In this document: piece after piece, positions 32,421 through 40,834 of the stretch
Numbering within the stretch: position 1 is the first letter of the stretch
Layout: the number at the start of each line of letters is the position of its first letter
DNA from: Streptomyces sp. A1136
GTDB lineage: Bacteria > Actinomycetota > Actinomycetes > Streptomycetales > Streptomycetaceae
Direction of reading: 5' to 3'
NCBI RefSeq assembly: GCF_004795055.1
Contig: NZ_SSBJ01000016.1
Span: 106,489-170,488, forward strand
DNA: 64,000 nucleotides
Program-made: the position numbers and the translations under genes
The notes under the pieces: model-generated
Told to the model about the DNA's origin: nothing
Database searches by the model: none
What the model saw: only the letters and a program-made list of their open reading frames with translations

Positions 32421-34393
32421 GCCATGCCTCCGTTGTGGTGGATGCCGCCCTCGCCCGGTGCGGCCTGGTGCGGGATGCGGGGCTCGGCGGTCGCCGAGTC
32501 GTCCGCGGTGACGGCCTCGCGCTCGGCCACGACCTCGCGGACCGCCTCGATGACGCCCTTGTAGCCGGAGCAGCGGCAGAGGTTGCCGCAGAGCGCCTGC
32601 CGGGTCTCCAGCTCGCTGGGGGCGTGGTTGCCTTCCAGCAGGTCGTGGATGGTCATGGCCATGCCCGGTACGCAGAAACCGCACTGCACCGCACCCGACC
32701 TGCACAACGCCTGCTGCACGTCGGAGAGTTCCCCGTCCGTCGCGAGCCCCTCGACGGTGCGGACCTCGCTGGACGCGGCCGTCGCGGCCGGGACCAGGCA
32801 GGACGCGACGAGGCGTCCGTCGACCTGCACCGCGCAGGCCCCGCACTCGCCCTGCGAGCAGCCGTCCTTGGCGCCGGCCAGCCCGAGGCGTTCGCGCAGC
32901 ACGTACAGGAGGGATTCGCCGATCCACGCACCGGTGACGGGCCGGTCGGCCCCGTTGACGCGCAGGACGTACGAGGCGAGCGGGTGCTCGTGGTGCGGGG
33001 CGGGGGTGTCGATGGGGATGTCGTCGTACGTCGCGTCCCCGGCCGGGAAACCGGCGGTGGTGTCCGCACCCGGGAGTGCCTCGCCGCTGTCGGTGTTTCC
33101 CGCACCCGGCGCGTACACCGCGGCGGCTTCGCCCACCGGCACCTGCGCGGCCCCGCCGAAGGTGTGCCCAAGCTCCGGCTCCGGCTCCGGCCCGTGCCCC
33201 GGCTCCGGCCCGGCCCCGGGAGCGCCGAACCCGTGCCCCGCCTCGGGCTCCGACCCGTGCGCCGCCTCGGGCTCCGATCCGTGCGCCGGCCGGGGCTCCG
33301 GTCCCGTGCCGGACTCCGCCATCGACCCCGCGAATCCGTGCCCGTCCCCGGGCCCGGCCTCCGCGCCCACCGGACGCGGCCGTTCCTCCTCGACCGGCAT
33401 CCGCGCCGCCCCGTGGGCCGCGTCGATGTCCGGAGCGGCGTACACGGCGGGCTCCGGCTCCGGCTCCCCCATCGACCCGGCACCCGACACCGGGACCGAC
33501 CCGGTCATCGAGACCGACTCCGGCAGCGGGACCGACTCCGGCAGCGGCGTGCCCACGCCGGGGCCGCCCAGCACGCGGGGACCGCGCCCCGGCGCACCAT
33601 CCGCCGGGCCCGGGTCTTCCGCGCCCGGCAACACGCCGGAGCTCATCGAGGTGTCGTACGCCGGCGTCGCCCAGGGCGCCGCGGCGCCGCCCGGCAGGGT
33701 CGCCGGGGCCTGGCTCCAGTCGGAGGACGCCGTACCGGCCCCGAACGCCCACTGACCGGTGGCCTGCGGGTCCTCGGCCTGTTCCGCGCCCGGGAAGTGC
33801 CATTCGGCCGTGGACCCCGGGTCGGGCTCGTGTCCGGTGTCCGGCCGGTACCCGTCCTGCCGGCTCCCGTCCGGCCGGTATCCGTCCGACTGGTAGCCGT
33901 CCGACTGGTAGCCGTCCTGTTGGTAGCCGTCCGGCCGGTGTCCCGCGTCCTGTCCGGGGCCCGCGTCGTCCCGCGCGCCATCGGCGAACGCCGCCGCCAC
34001 CGAGGCCGGGAGCGGGATCGAGGCCGGGATCGGCGCGCGCGCCGGAGCGGCACCCGCGCCACCGTCCGTACCGGCCGCCTCGGGCCAGGGCGTCGGCATC
34101 GTCCACGTACCGGTGGCCGAGGGGTCCGTACTGGCCGAGCCCAGCGGCACGATCATCGGCGGGGGCACGTACCCGTGCCCGGGCGCCGCCAGCGGCTCCC
34201 CGCCGTCGAGGGCGTCCAGCATGTCCTGCGGCAGCTTCACGAAGGCCGTGGCCTCGGAGTCGTACTCGCCGCCCTGCGGCACCGGTTCCCAGCCCCAGGC
34301 GGCCCCGGCGTGACCCGCCGCGTCCGCGCCTGCGGCGGTCCCCGCGGAGCCCGCGCCCCCGGTCGTTCCGCTCACGTTCTCGTTCTCACTCAT
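32417..34393 (-). CDS. 2Fe-2S subunit with long disordered N-terminal extension
   Basis: A 658-residue protein in place of the usual 160-180 residue subunit. The C-terminal domain (about 475-658) has both iron-sulfur sites: C-x4-C-x2-C in KDGCSQGECGAC with a distal Cys in LVASC, and C-x2-C in QCGFC with C-x-C in CGNLCRC. The first 474 residues are low-complexity, rich in Gly, Pro, Glu, and carry repeats such as DGYQSDGYQSDGY and HGSEPEA. The ATG at 34393 overlaps the FAD-subunit stop by four bases. I recall similarly extended subunits in other streptomycetes, starting with an EYDSEATAFVKLP-like segment, so the extension is probably real. Its purpose is unknown. Confidence 0.88.
   Translation of the reverse strand: MSENENVSGTTGGAGSAGTAAGADAAGHAGAAWGWEPVPQGGEYDSEATAFVKLPQDMLDALDGGEPLAAPGHGYVPPPMIVPLGSASTDPSATGTWTMPTPWPEAAGTDGGAGAAPARAPIPASIPLPASVAAAFADGARDDAGPGQDAGHRPDGYQQDGYQSDGYQSDGYRPDGSRQDGYRPDTGHEPDPGSTAEWHFPGAEQAEDPQATGQWAFGAGTASSDWSQAPATLPGGAAAPWATPAYDTSMSSGVLPGAEDPGPADGAPGRGPRVLGGPGVGTPLPESVPLPESVSMTGSVPVSGAGSMGEPEPEPAVYAAPDIDAAHGAARMPVEEERPRPVGAEAGPGDGHGFAGSMAESGTGPEPRPAHGSEPEAAHGSEPEAGHGFGAPGAGPEPGHGPEPEPELGHTFGGAAQVPVGEAAAVYAPGAGNTDSGEALPGADTTAGFPAGDATYDDIPIDTPAPHHEHPLASYVLRVNGADRPVTGAWIGESLLYVLRERLGLAGAKDGCSQGECGACAVQVDGRLVASCLVPAATAASSEVRTVEGLATDGELSDVQQALCRSGAVQCGFCVPGMAMTIHDLLEGNHAPSELETRQALCGNLCRCSGYKGVIEAVREVVAEREAVTADDSATAEPRIPHQAAPGEGGIHHNGGMA
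33840..33941. repeat. 15-base repeats coding for DGYxx units
   Basis: About seven imperfect 15-base units (GTAGCCGTCCGACTG type) inside the 2Fe-2S subunit gene code for repeats of DGYQS, DGYRP and similar on the minus strand. A second field around 33241-33310 codes for SEPEA-type repeats. Confidence 0.85.
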
Positions 34394-35328
34394 GAGGTCA
34401 GCGCCCTCCCCAGGGCCCTCCGTGCCAGTACGGCCACCGTCCGCCGCAGATGCAGTACCCCGGCGGCCACCGGTTCCCCCTGGTCGGGCACGCAGGCGGC
34501 CGCGACGTACTCGCCGAACGCCTCCAGCGCCTCGGGGGCCAGGCCGCGTTCGCCGTCCCAGTCGATCAGCGAGGCCACCCACTGCTCGGCCTCCAGCGGC
34601 CGCAGCGGCATCGGCGCGACCGCGCCGATCGCGCAGCGCACACCCCGGCGCGCGGGGTCCAGAACAAGCCCCACGGACGCCACCGCGCGCCCCGGGCCGG
34701 TGCGCCCCGTCGCCTTCAGGAACACCTGCGGCGCGTGCAGCAGCGGCACCCGGACGAAGCCGATCAGCTCGCCCGGCCGCAGCATCTCGCGCCCGGCCAG
34801 CAGGTGGGAGACCGGGATCTCCCGCCGGGCCACGCCCGAGTCGCCGAGGCCACCGGGCCCGACGATGACGAGGACCGCCTCCAGCGCCGCCAGCACCGGC
34901 AGCGCGTCACCGGTCGGGGCGGCCGAGGCGATGTTCCCACCGAGAGTGCCCGCGTTGCGGATCTGCGGCGGCCCGGCGGCCCGTGCGGCGGCAGCGAGCG
35001 CCGGGATGAGGGCGGCGAAATCCGGCCGCCCCATCCGGGCGTGGGTGAGCCCCGCGCCGAGCAGCGCGTGGCCGTCCTGGTACTGCCAGCCGCGGATCTC
35101 GTTGATCCGGCCGAGGCCGACGAGCGCGGCCGGCCGCAGCAGTCCCGCGTTGACGGCGGCCATCAGGTCGGTGCCACCGGCCACGGGCACGGCGGCGGGC
35201 ATGGCGGTGAGTGCCGCGACCGCCTCGTCGAGCGAGGTCGGCAGCGTGACGGACTGCACCGCCTGAGGCCCCTGAGGCCCCTGAGGTGAATGCGGTGTGT
35301 GCAGTGCATGCGGTGCGTGCGTGGTCAA
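34390..35328 (-). CDS. Molybdenum hydroxylase, FAD-binding subunit
   Basis: A 312-residue FAD subunit of the CoxM/XdhB family that passes electrons to NAD or another acceptor. The FAD-binding segment is VPVAGGTDLMAAVNAG (about 48-63), and IRNAGTLGGNIASAAPTGD holds the second conserved motif. The start is a TTG (35328) with AAGGGG eight bases upstream, giving the family-like MTT N-terminus; no ATG is available before the FAD domain. A short PQG repeat lies near residue 16-22. It is the first enzyme gene of a three-gene operon with 4-base overlaps, and it overlaps a possible small upstream ORF. Confidence 0.9.
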   Translation of the reverse strand: MTTHAPHALHTPHSPQGPQGPQAVQSVTLPTSLDEAVAALTAMPAAVPVAGGTDLMAAVNAGLLRPAALVGLGRINEIRGWQYQDGHALLGAGLTHARMGRPDFAALIPALAAAARAAGPPQIRNAGTLGGNIASAAPTGDALPVLAALEAVLVIVGPGGLGDSGVARREIPVSHLLAGREMLRPGELIGFVRVPLLHAPQVFLKATGRTGPGRAVASVGLVLDPARRGVRCAIGAVAPMPLRPLEAEQWVASLIDWDGERGLAPEALEAFGEYVAAACVPDQGEPVAAGVLHLRRTVAVLARRALGRALTS

Positions 35329-35423
35329 CCCAGCTGCCCCTTCCCGATGTCCCGGTCCCGGCGCTCACGCCTGTCCGCCGTACGGTACGTGCTCACCGCC
35401 GGGACGTGGCAACTCTGGCACAT
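35325..35423 (-). CDS. Possible 32-residue peptide with CQSCH motif
   Basis: A short frame starts at ATG 35423, has GGGAG nine bases upstream, and ends in a TGA that overlaps the TTG start of the FAD subunit by four bases. The peptide begins MCQSCHVPAVSTYRTA and is basic at its end. The C-x-x-C-H pattern is a haem or metal-binding motif, but in a peptide this short it may be chance. The overlap would couple its translation to the hydroxylase operon. I do not know of a family. Between here and the hexosaminidase stop (35636) I see no other gene. Confidence 0.35.
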   Translation of the reverse strand: MCQSCHVPAVSTYRTADRRERRDRDIGKGQLG

Positions 35424-35635
35424 CTTCCGGGTCTCCCGGCGCGAGGGTCGCCCTCGCAGCACGCGCGCCCCCGCCACCTTCGCCGTGACCCCACAAGTCC
35501 CCCGCTTTCGCCGGGTTTCGGCCGAATCGGCAAAGAATTCCGACAAATCCCGCAAGTTTTCCCAACCCACCGGAACGCTTGCGAAACCCTGCGAAGCACC
35601 CCGTCCGGCGCTCCACCGCGAACCGGTTGCCCGGG

Positions 35636-37261
35636 TCACACGATTGGGGGCTCCCCTTCGATCGGCCGTCCGCGCACACCCGGGCGCCGCTGCCGGGGCG
35701 ACGGCCCCCCGGGCGGCCGGTAGTCCACCCCGAGCGCGTCGAGCCGCGCGTAGTGGCCGGCCATCCGCGCCTCGAAGGCCTCCGCGTCCCGCTTCGCCGG
35801 CTCCGGCAGTCGCGACCACACCACCTCGGCGAAAGCGGCCAACCGGGGGAACGCCTGGTAGTCGACGCGGCTCTGGTTTTCCGTCACCTCGGTCCACAAG
35901 TTGGCCTGCGCGCCCAAAACGTGCGCCGCCGCCTCCGGCGACAATGTCGGAGGAACCGGCTCGAAGCGGTACACGTCGGCCAGGGTCCGCACGTATCCGA
36001 TCGGCATCGGCTCATCGGGGCCGGCCGCCTGGCGGTGGTCCAAGTACACGTGTTCCTGGGGGCACATCACCACGTCGTGGCCCGCCTCGGCCGCGGCGAC
36101 GCCGCCGGCGTAACCGCGCCAGGAGGACACCGCCGCGCCCGGTGCCAGGCCGCCCTCCAGGATCTCGTCCCATCCGATCAGGCGTCGGCCGCGCTCGGCG
36201 AGCCAGCGGTCGAAGTGCCGGATGAACCAGGACTGGAGGCCGTCCTCCCCGTCGAGTCCCAACTCGCGGATGCGTGCCTGCGCCGCCGCGGACGCCCGCC
36301 ACTGTGCCTTGGGGCACTCGTCGCCGCCCACGTGCACGAAGGGCGAGACCTCCGCCGGGAACAGCTCCAGCAACTCCTCGAAAACCCCTTCGTAGAAGCG
36401 CAGTACCGCCTCGGAGGGCGCCAGTACGTTCTCGCTGACGCCCCAGTCGTCCCACACGCCCAGCGCGGCCGTGTCCACGACGTCGGTGTTCCCCAACTCG
36501 GGATAGGCCGCGATGGCCGCCTGCGAGTGCCCCGGCACGTCGATCTCGGGAACCACCCGGACGTGGCGCTGCGCCGCGTAGGCGACGATCTCGCGGATGT
36601 CGTCCTGGGTGTAGTGCCCGCCGTGCGGCGTCTCGTTCCACAGGGGCGAGGCGCGGTGGCCCCAGCGGCTGCGCGGCCGCCACGCGCCGACTTCGGTGAG
36701 TCTCGGGTGGCGCTTGATCTCCACCCGCCACCCCTGATCGTCGGTCAGGTGCAGGTGCAGGACGTTCAGCTTGTGCGCCGCGAGCAGGTCGATGTAGCGC
36801 AGCACGCCGTCCTTGGGCATGAAGTGCCGGGCGACGTCGAGCATCATCCCGCGCCATCCGAAGCGGGGGCCGTCGTCCACCACCCCGTGCGGGAGTTCCC
36901 AGACGCGTCCCGGCAGCGGGGCCCGGCGGTAGGCGTCGGGGCCGAGCAGTTGACGCAGCGTCTGGGCGCCCCAGAACACGCCGGCCGCCGACCCGCCCGC
37001 CAGCTCCACCCCGTCCCCGGCGATCACGAGCCGGTACTCCTCGCCCGCCAGGCCCGCGTCCAGCGCGAGCCGTACGTCGCCGCGCGCGCCCGGCGCCGCT
37101 TCGGGGAAGGCGAATCCGGTGGCGGCCCCCAGTTCCCGCCGCAGCCAACCCGCCACCCCCTCGGTCCCGGGGCCGGCGGCCGACGTCGTGGCGGGCCCCA
37201 GCCTCAGTCGTGGCGCGCCCGGGCGGAAGTCGGCACGCCGGGGTTCGGGGATCAGGTCCAT
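35636..37261 (-). CDS. Beta-N-acetylhexosaminidase (GH20)
   Basis: A 541-residue glycoside hydrolase of family 20 that removes terminal N-acetylglucosamine from chitin or cell-wall fragments. An N-terminal GH20b domain (about 1-130) precedes the barrel, which opens with RGMMLDVARHFMPKDGVLRYIDLLA. The catalytic Asp-Glu pair is in FVHVGGDECPK near 313-314; LHLHLTDDQGWRVEIK and VPEIDVPGHSQAAIAAYP are other conserved blocks. No signal peptide is present, so it acts in the cytoplasm on imported sugars or is released by another route. The ATG at 37261 is used since the longer reading has no homology. Expression control by DasR is common for such genes, but no dre-like site was identified here. Confidence 0.93.
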   Translation of the reverse strand: MDLIPEPRRADFRPGAPRLRLGPATTSAAGPGTEGVAGWLRRELGAATGFAFPEAAPGARGDVRLALDAGLAGEEYRLVIAGDGVELAGGSAAGVFWGAQTLRQLLGPDAYRRAPLPGRVWELPHGVVDDGPRFGWRGMMLDVARHFMPKDGVLRYIDLLAAHKLNVLHLHLTDDQGWRVEIKRHPRLTEVGAWRPRSRWGHRASPLWNETPHGGHYTQDDIREIVAYAAQRHVRVVPEIDVPGHSQAAIAAYPELGNTDVVDTAALGVWDDWGVSENVLAPSEAVLRFYEGVFEELLELFPAEVSPFVHVGGDECPKAQWRASAAAQARIRELGLDGEDGLQSWFIRHFDRWLAERGRRLIGWDEILEGGLAPGAAVSSWRGYAGGVAAAEAGHDVVMCPQEHVYLDHRQAAGPDEPMPIGYVRTLADVYRFEPVPPTLSPEAAAHVLGAQANLWTEVTENQSRVDYQAFPRLAAFAEVVWSRLPEPAKRDAEAFEARMAGHYARLDALGVDYRPPGGPSPRQRRPGVRGRPIEGEPPIV

Positions 37262-37530
37262 GCTCGGCCCTTCGCGACAGCGCGTCGCGCCCCGCGCAAC
37301 ACCCGTTCCGCGCGGCGCCCGTCGGGCCGACCCTACTGGCGCGCGCAACGCCCCCGGAAGCATCCGGGCGCTACCCGGCCCCGCGAGGCCTGCGCCGCCG
37401 AGGGGGCCCGTGCCGCCGAGGAGGCGGGTGCGCGAGCGGCGGGGGGCCCGCTTCCGTACCCGCCTCGGAGCCGCCCTGCGCGCGCCACGGCACGCTCCCG
37501 GACGGCGCGCCGGGGCGTGCGCGCGGGGGC

Positions 37531-37815
37531 CTACTTGTCCTTGCCGCCCTTGTCCTTGTCGCCGCCGGCGCCCATGGACTCGTAGATCTCCTTGCACATG
37601 GGGCAGACCGGGTACTTCTTCGGGTCGCGACCCGGGACCCAGACCTTGCCGCACAGCGCGACGACGGGGGTGCCGTCGAGCGCGCTCGCCATGATCTTGT
37701 CCTTCTGGACGTAGTGGGCGAAGCGCTCGTGGTCGCCGTCGCCGTGGGACACCTGCGGCGTCGGCTCTACGAGGGTCCCCGTACCAGTCCCGCGCTCGGG
37801 CTCAAGAGTGCTCAT
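37531..37815 (-). CDS. DUF3039 small zinc-ribbon-like protein
   Basis: A 94-residue actinobacterial protein of the DUF3039 family, role unknown. It has GDGDHERFAHYVQKDKIM, the Cys in ALCGKVWVPGRDP and a C-x-x-C in VCPMCKEIYE, which together could bind zinc. The C-terminus is Lys/Gly-rich. The start is the ATG at 37815. It lies about 30 bases downstream of yqgE, a pairing that I recall as conserved, so the two probably share a transcript. Confidence 0.88.
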   Translation of the reverse strand: MSTLEPERGTGTGTLVEPTPQVSHGDGDHERFAHYVQKDKIMASALDGTPVVALCGKVWVPGRDPKKYPVCPMCKEIYESMGAGGDKDKGGKDK

Positions 37816-37844
37816 GAAATCCAGGGTACCGACCCCGGCGCGGG

Positions 37845-38405
37845 TCAGTTGAGCGACGGGTCGTCCGGATAGGTGGCGACCATCGCGAGGTCGCTGCGCT
37901 GGCGGCGCAGCACCGCCCGCCAGAGCCGTTCGGGGTCCGGGAAGGACACGTCGCCGGGCTCGGAGTCGACCACGTACCAGGCGCCCTCGCCCAGCTCCGC
38001 CTCCAGCTGGCCGGGTCCCCATCCGGAGTAGCCGGCGAAGATCCGCAGCGAGCCCAGGGCCGCGGCCAGCAGTTCCGGCGGCGTCTCCAGGTCGACGAGC
38101 CCGATCGCCCCGTGCACCCGCCGCCACCCCAGCGGCCCCTCCTCGCCCGGGATCACCGCGATCCCGAGGGCCGAGTCCAGCCCCACCGGTCCGCCCTGGA
38201 ACACCACCCCGGGGTCGCCGGCCAGCGGCGCCCAGGGCAGCAGGATGTCGACGACGCCCACCGGGGTGGGCCGGTTGAGGACGACGCCGAGCGAGCCCTG
38301 CTCGTCGTGGTCGAGCAGCAGCACCACCGCGCGGTCGAAGTTCGGGTCCGCGAGGGCGGGGGTGGCCACGAGCAACCGCCCTGTGAGGGAGGACACCTCG
38401 GTCAT
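37845..38405 (-). CDS. YqgE/AlgH family protein
   Basis: A 186-residue protein of the YqgE/AlgH family (DUF179). Visible family blocks are TGRLLVATPALADPNFDRAV, LLLDHDEQGSLGVVLNRP, VFQGGPVG and FAGYSGWGPGQLEAEL. The molecular function is not settled. It is cytoplasmic, with no signal. The ATG at 38405 gives the typical short N-terminus before SSLTGRLL; upstream context has no clear ribosome site. It is divergent from murA. Confidence 0.9.
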   Translation of the reverse strand: MTEVSSLTGRLLVATPALADPNFDRAVVLLLDHDEQGSLGVVLNRPTPVGVVDILLPWAPLAGDPGVVFQGGPVGLDSALGIAVIPGEEGPLGWRRVHGAIGLVDLETPPELLAAALGSLRIFAGYSGWGPGQLEAELGEGAWYVVDSEPGDVSFPDPERLWRAVLRRQRSDLAMVATYPDDPSLN

Positions 38406-38766
38406 GCGGACATGATCCCGCATTTCGGCCCCCGAGGGAGACCCGGGGAGGGGATCGGATCGCGCCGGGACCGCCGGACGCGCGCCGGGGACCCTCCGGC
38501 GGGCGTCGTTCGCGGGCCGACCCCGACGGCCTCGCACCGCCCCGGAGGGTCCCGGGCTGCTCCGAACGGCTCCGAACGGCCCGGAAGGCGACACTCCGCA
38601 ACGCCGCGCGCACAGTGGGTGCCAAGCGGGTGCCGTGCCTAATGGATGACAGTCCTACGGCCGCGTCAGCCATACGAAGAAGGGGGTGGTGCCCCTTACC
38701 CTTTTCACTGGCCCCTGCCCACACTCCCCTGTTCGCCGGGGAGTCCCTCTTCGGAACGCGAGATCC
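38406..38766. other. Divergent yqgE/murA intergenic region, 361 bases
   Basis: The region should hold promoters for yqgE (minus) and murA (plus). The last 150 bases are lower in GC, with a purine tract (GAAGAAGGGGGTGG near 38676) and then pyrimidine-rich sequence. I see no gene or clear operator. Confidence 0.4.
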
Positions 38767-40107
38767 ATGACCGGCACTGACGATGTCCTGCTTGTCCACG
38801 GCGGTACCCCGCTCGAGGGCGAGATCCGTGTCCGCGGCGCGAAGAACCTCGTGCCGAAGGCCATGGTGGCCGCTCTGCTCGGCAGCGCGCCCAGCCGGCT
38901 GCGCAACGTGCCCGACATCCGTGACGTCCGGGTCGTCCGCGGTCTGCTCCAGCTGCACGGCGTCACCGTGCGCCCCGGCGAGGAGCCGGGCGAGCTGATC
39001 CTCGACCCCACGTATGTCGAGGCAGCCAACGTCGCCGACATCGACGCGCACGCGGGATCCTCGCGGATCCCGATCCTGTTCTGCGGCCCGCTGCTGCACC
39101 GCCTCGGCCACGCCTTCATCCCCGGCCTCGGCGGATGCGACATCGGCGGCCGTCCCATCGACTTCCACTTCGACGTGCTCCGCCAGTTCGGCGCGACCAT
39201 CGAGAAGCGCGAGGGCGGCCAGTACCTGGAGGCGCCGCAGCGCCTGCGCGGCTGCAAGATCCGGCTGCCCTACCCGTCGGTCGGTTCGACCGAACAGGTG
39301 CTCCTGACGGCCGTCCTGGCCGAGGGCGTGACCGAGCTCAGCAACGCCGCCGTCGAACCCGAGATCGAAGACCTCATCTGCGTCCTGCAGAAGATGGGCG
39401 CGATCATCTCCCTCGACACCGACCGGACCATCCGGATCACCGGTGTGGACGAACTCACCGGCTACAACCACAAGGCGCTCCCGGACCGCCTGGAGGCCGC
39501 CTCCTGGGCTTCCGCGGCGCTGGCCACCGGCGGCAACATCTACGTCCGCGGCGCGCAGCAGCGCTCGATGATGACCTTCCTGAACACCTTCCGGCGGGTC
39601 GGCGGCGCGTTCGAGATCGACGACGAGGGCATCCGCTTCTGGCACCCGGGCGGCCCGCTCAAGGCGATCGCGCTGGAGACGGACGTGCACCCCGGCTTCC
39701 AGACCGACTGGCAGCAGCCGCTCGTCGTGGCCCTGACGCAGGCTTCCGGCCTGTCCATCGTGCACGAGACGGTGTACGAGTCGCGGCTCGGTTTCACCTC
39801 CGCGCTCAACCAGATGGGTGCTCACATCCAGTTGTACCGCGAGTGCCTGGGCGGTTCGGCGTGCCGCTTCGGGCAGCGCAACTTCCTGCACTCGGCGGTC
39901 GTGTCCGGTCCCACCCGGCTCCAGGGCGCCGATCTGGTCATCCCCGACCTGCGCGGCGGGTTCTCGTACCTGATCGCGGCGCTGGCGGCCGAGGGCACCT
40001 CGCGGGTGCACGGCATCGACCTCATCAACCGCGGCTACGAGAACTTCATGGAGAAGCTCGTGGAGCTCGGCGCGAAGGTCGAACTGCCGAACGGCGACCT
40101 CGTCTAG
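38767..40107 (+). CDS. murA: UDP-N-acetylglucosamine 1-carboxyvinyltransferase
   Basis: Transfers enolpyruvate from phosphoenolpyruvate to UDP-GlcNAc, the first committed step of peptidoglycan synthesis; cytoplasmic. The 446-residue product has RGAKNLVPKAMVAALL near residue 22 (Lys-Asn of the substrate site) and the active-site Cys at about 124 in GGCDIGGRP. This Cys is the residue alkylated by fosfomycin; it is present, so the enzyme is of the fosfomycin-sensitive form rather than the Asp form of mycobacteria. The C-terminal DLRGGFSYLIAALAAEG is conserved. ATG at 38767 has GGAACGCGAG upstream. Confidence 0.95.
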   Translation: MTGTDDVLLVHGGTPLEGEIRVRGAKNLVPKAMVAALLGSAPSRLRNVPDIRDVRVVRGLLQLHGVTVRPGEEPGELILDPTYVEAANVADIDAHAGSSRIPILFCGPLLHRLGHAFIPGLGGCDIGGRPIDFHFDVLRQFGATIEKREGGQYLEAPQRLRGCKIRLPYPSVGSTEQVLLTAVLAEGVTELSNAAVEPEIEDLICVLQKMGAIISLDTDRTIRITGVDELTGYNHKALPDRLEAASWASAALATGGNIYVRGAQQRSMMTFLNTFRRVGGAFEIDDEGIRFWHPGGPLKAIALETDVHPGFQTDWQQPLVVALTQASGLSIVHETVYESRLGFTSALNQMGAHIQLYRECLGGSACRFGQRNFLHSAVVSGPTRLQGADLVIPDLRGGFSYLIAALAAEGTSRVHGIDLINRGYENFMEKLVELGAKVELPNGDLV

Positions 40108-40148
40108 CACGCACCGTTCCCGGGGTCCGCGAGGGCCCCGGGAAGGCC

Positions 40149-40185
40149 GAAGGGCGGCCACCCCGCACGGGGGTGGCCGCCCTTC
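40149..40185. terminator. Bidirectional hairpin between murA and hupA
   Basis: Sixteen-base perfect arms starting GAAGGGCGGCCACCCC surround a five-base loop. The genes on both sides converge on it. Confidence 0.8.
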
Positions 40186-40245
40186 GCCGTTCTACGTACC
40201 ACTGCCGTCCCGAGGGCCTGCGCGGCCCTCGGCACAAGGGCGGTA

Positions 40246-40527
40246 CTACTTGCCCTTGGCGGCTTCCTTGAGCTTGGAGCCCGCGGAGACCTTCACGCTG
40301 TAGCCGGCCGGGATCTGGATGGGGTCGCCGGTCTGCGGGTTGCGCGCGGTGCGAGCGGCACGGTGGGTGCGCTCGAAGGTCAGGAAGCCGGGGATGGTGA
40401 CCTTCTCGTCGCCCTTGGCGACGATCTCGCCGACGGTCTCGGCGAGCGCGGCCAGAACGGCGTCGGCGTCCTTGCGGGTCACCTCGGCGCGCTCGGACAG
40501 AGCGGCCACCAGCTCACTGCGGTTCAT
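40246..40527 (-). CDS. hupA: HU-family nucleoid protein
   Basis: A 93-residue histone-like DNA-bending protein without the lysine-rich tail of HupS, so it is the vegetative form HupA. The N-terminal dimer helices are NRSELVAALSERAEVTRKDA, and the DNA-binding arm is TARNPQTGDPIQIPAGYSVK with the Pro that kinks DNA. It is nearly identical to streptomycete HupA as I remember it. The ATG at 40527 is preceded by GGGAG. It is convergent with murA and codirectional with the malic enzyme gene. Confidence 0.95.
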   Translation of the reverse strand: MNRSELVAALSERAEVTRKDADAVLAALAETVGEIVAKGDEKVTIPGFLTFERTHRAARTARNPQTGDPIQIPAGYSVKVSAGSKLKEAAKGK

Positions 40528-40834
40528 GTTGTACTCCCGTGTTCAACTTGCCTTAGAGGCGTGAGATCGAAGCCGATGCTGCCAGGGCCCTCGGACAGTC
40601 CCCGGACCCGGGTCTGAACGTCAGACCCTCTCGCCCGGTTACGCATCCTGCCCCCACCAGCGGCGGGAAAGCCAATCCGGCACCCGCCAGGGTCACACGA
40701 AAAGCGCCACAGTCACGCCGCGGTGACGCTCCGTCCGCACCCGTCGTACCGGTGGATGCGGATCGCGGGCCCCGCGGGCATCCCCGCAACCCTAGAGGCG
40801 CCCGGCCGGGCCCGCATCCCGCGACGCGCCGGGA
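40528..40834. other. hupA upstream region, 307 bases
   Basis: It holds the hupA promoter and the end of the malic enzyme transcript. Apart from the inverted repeat at 40610-40628 and a GC-rich potential stem near 40775-40830, I see no gene. Confidence 0.4.
40610..40628. promoter_or_regulatory. Inverted repeat upstream of hupA
   Basis: GGGTCTGA and its reverse complement with a 3-base spacer, about 85-100 bases before the hupA start. The compact palindrome looks like a repressor or activator site; the regulator is unknown. Confidence 0.4.

Noticed and set aside
30084..34106. Continuous minus-strand frame of 1340 codons
   Set aside because: The upstream part is the shadow of the 2Fe-2S subunit gene. 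The large subunit starts at the GTG that overlaps that gene's stop.
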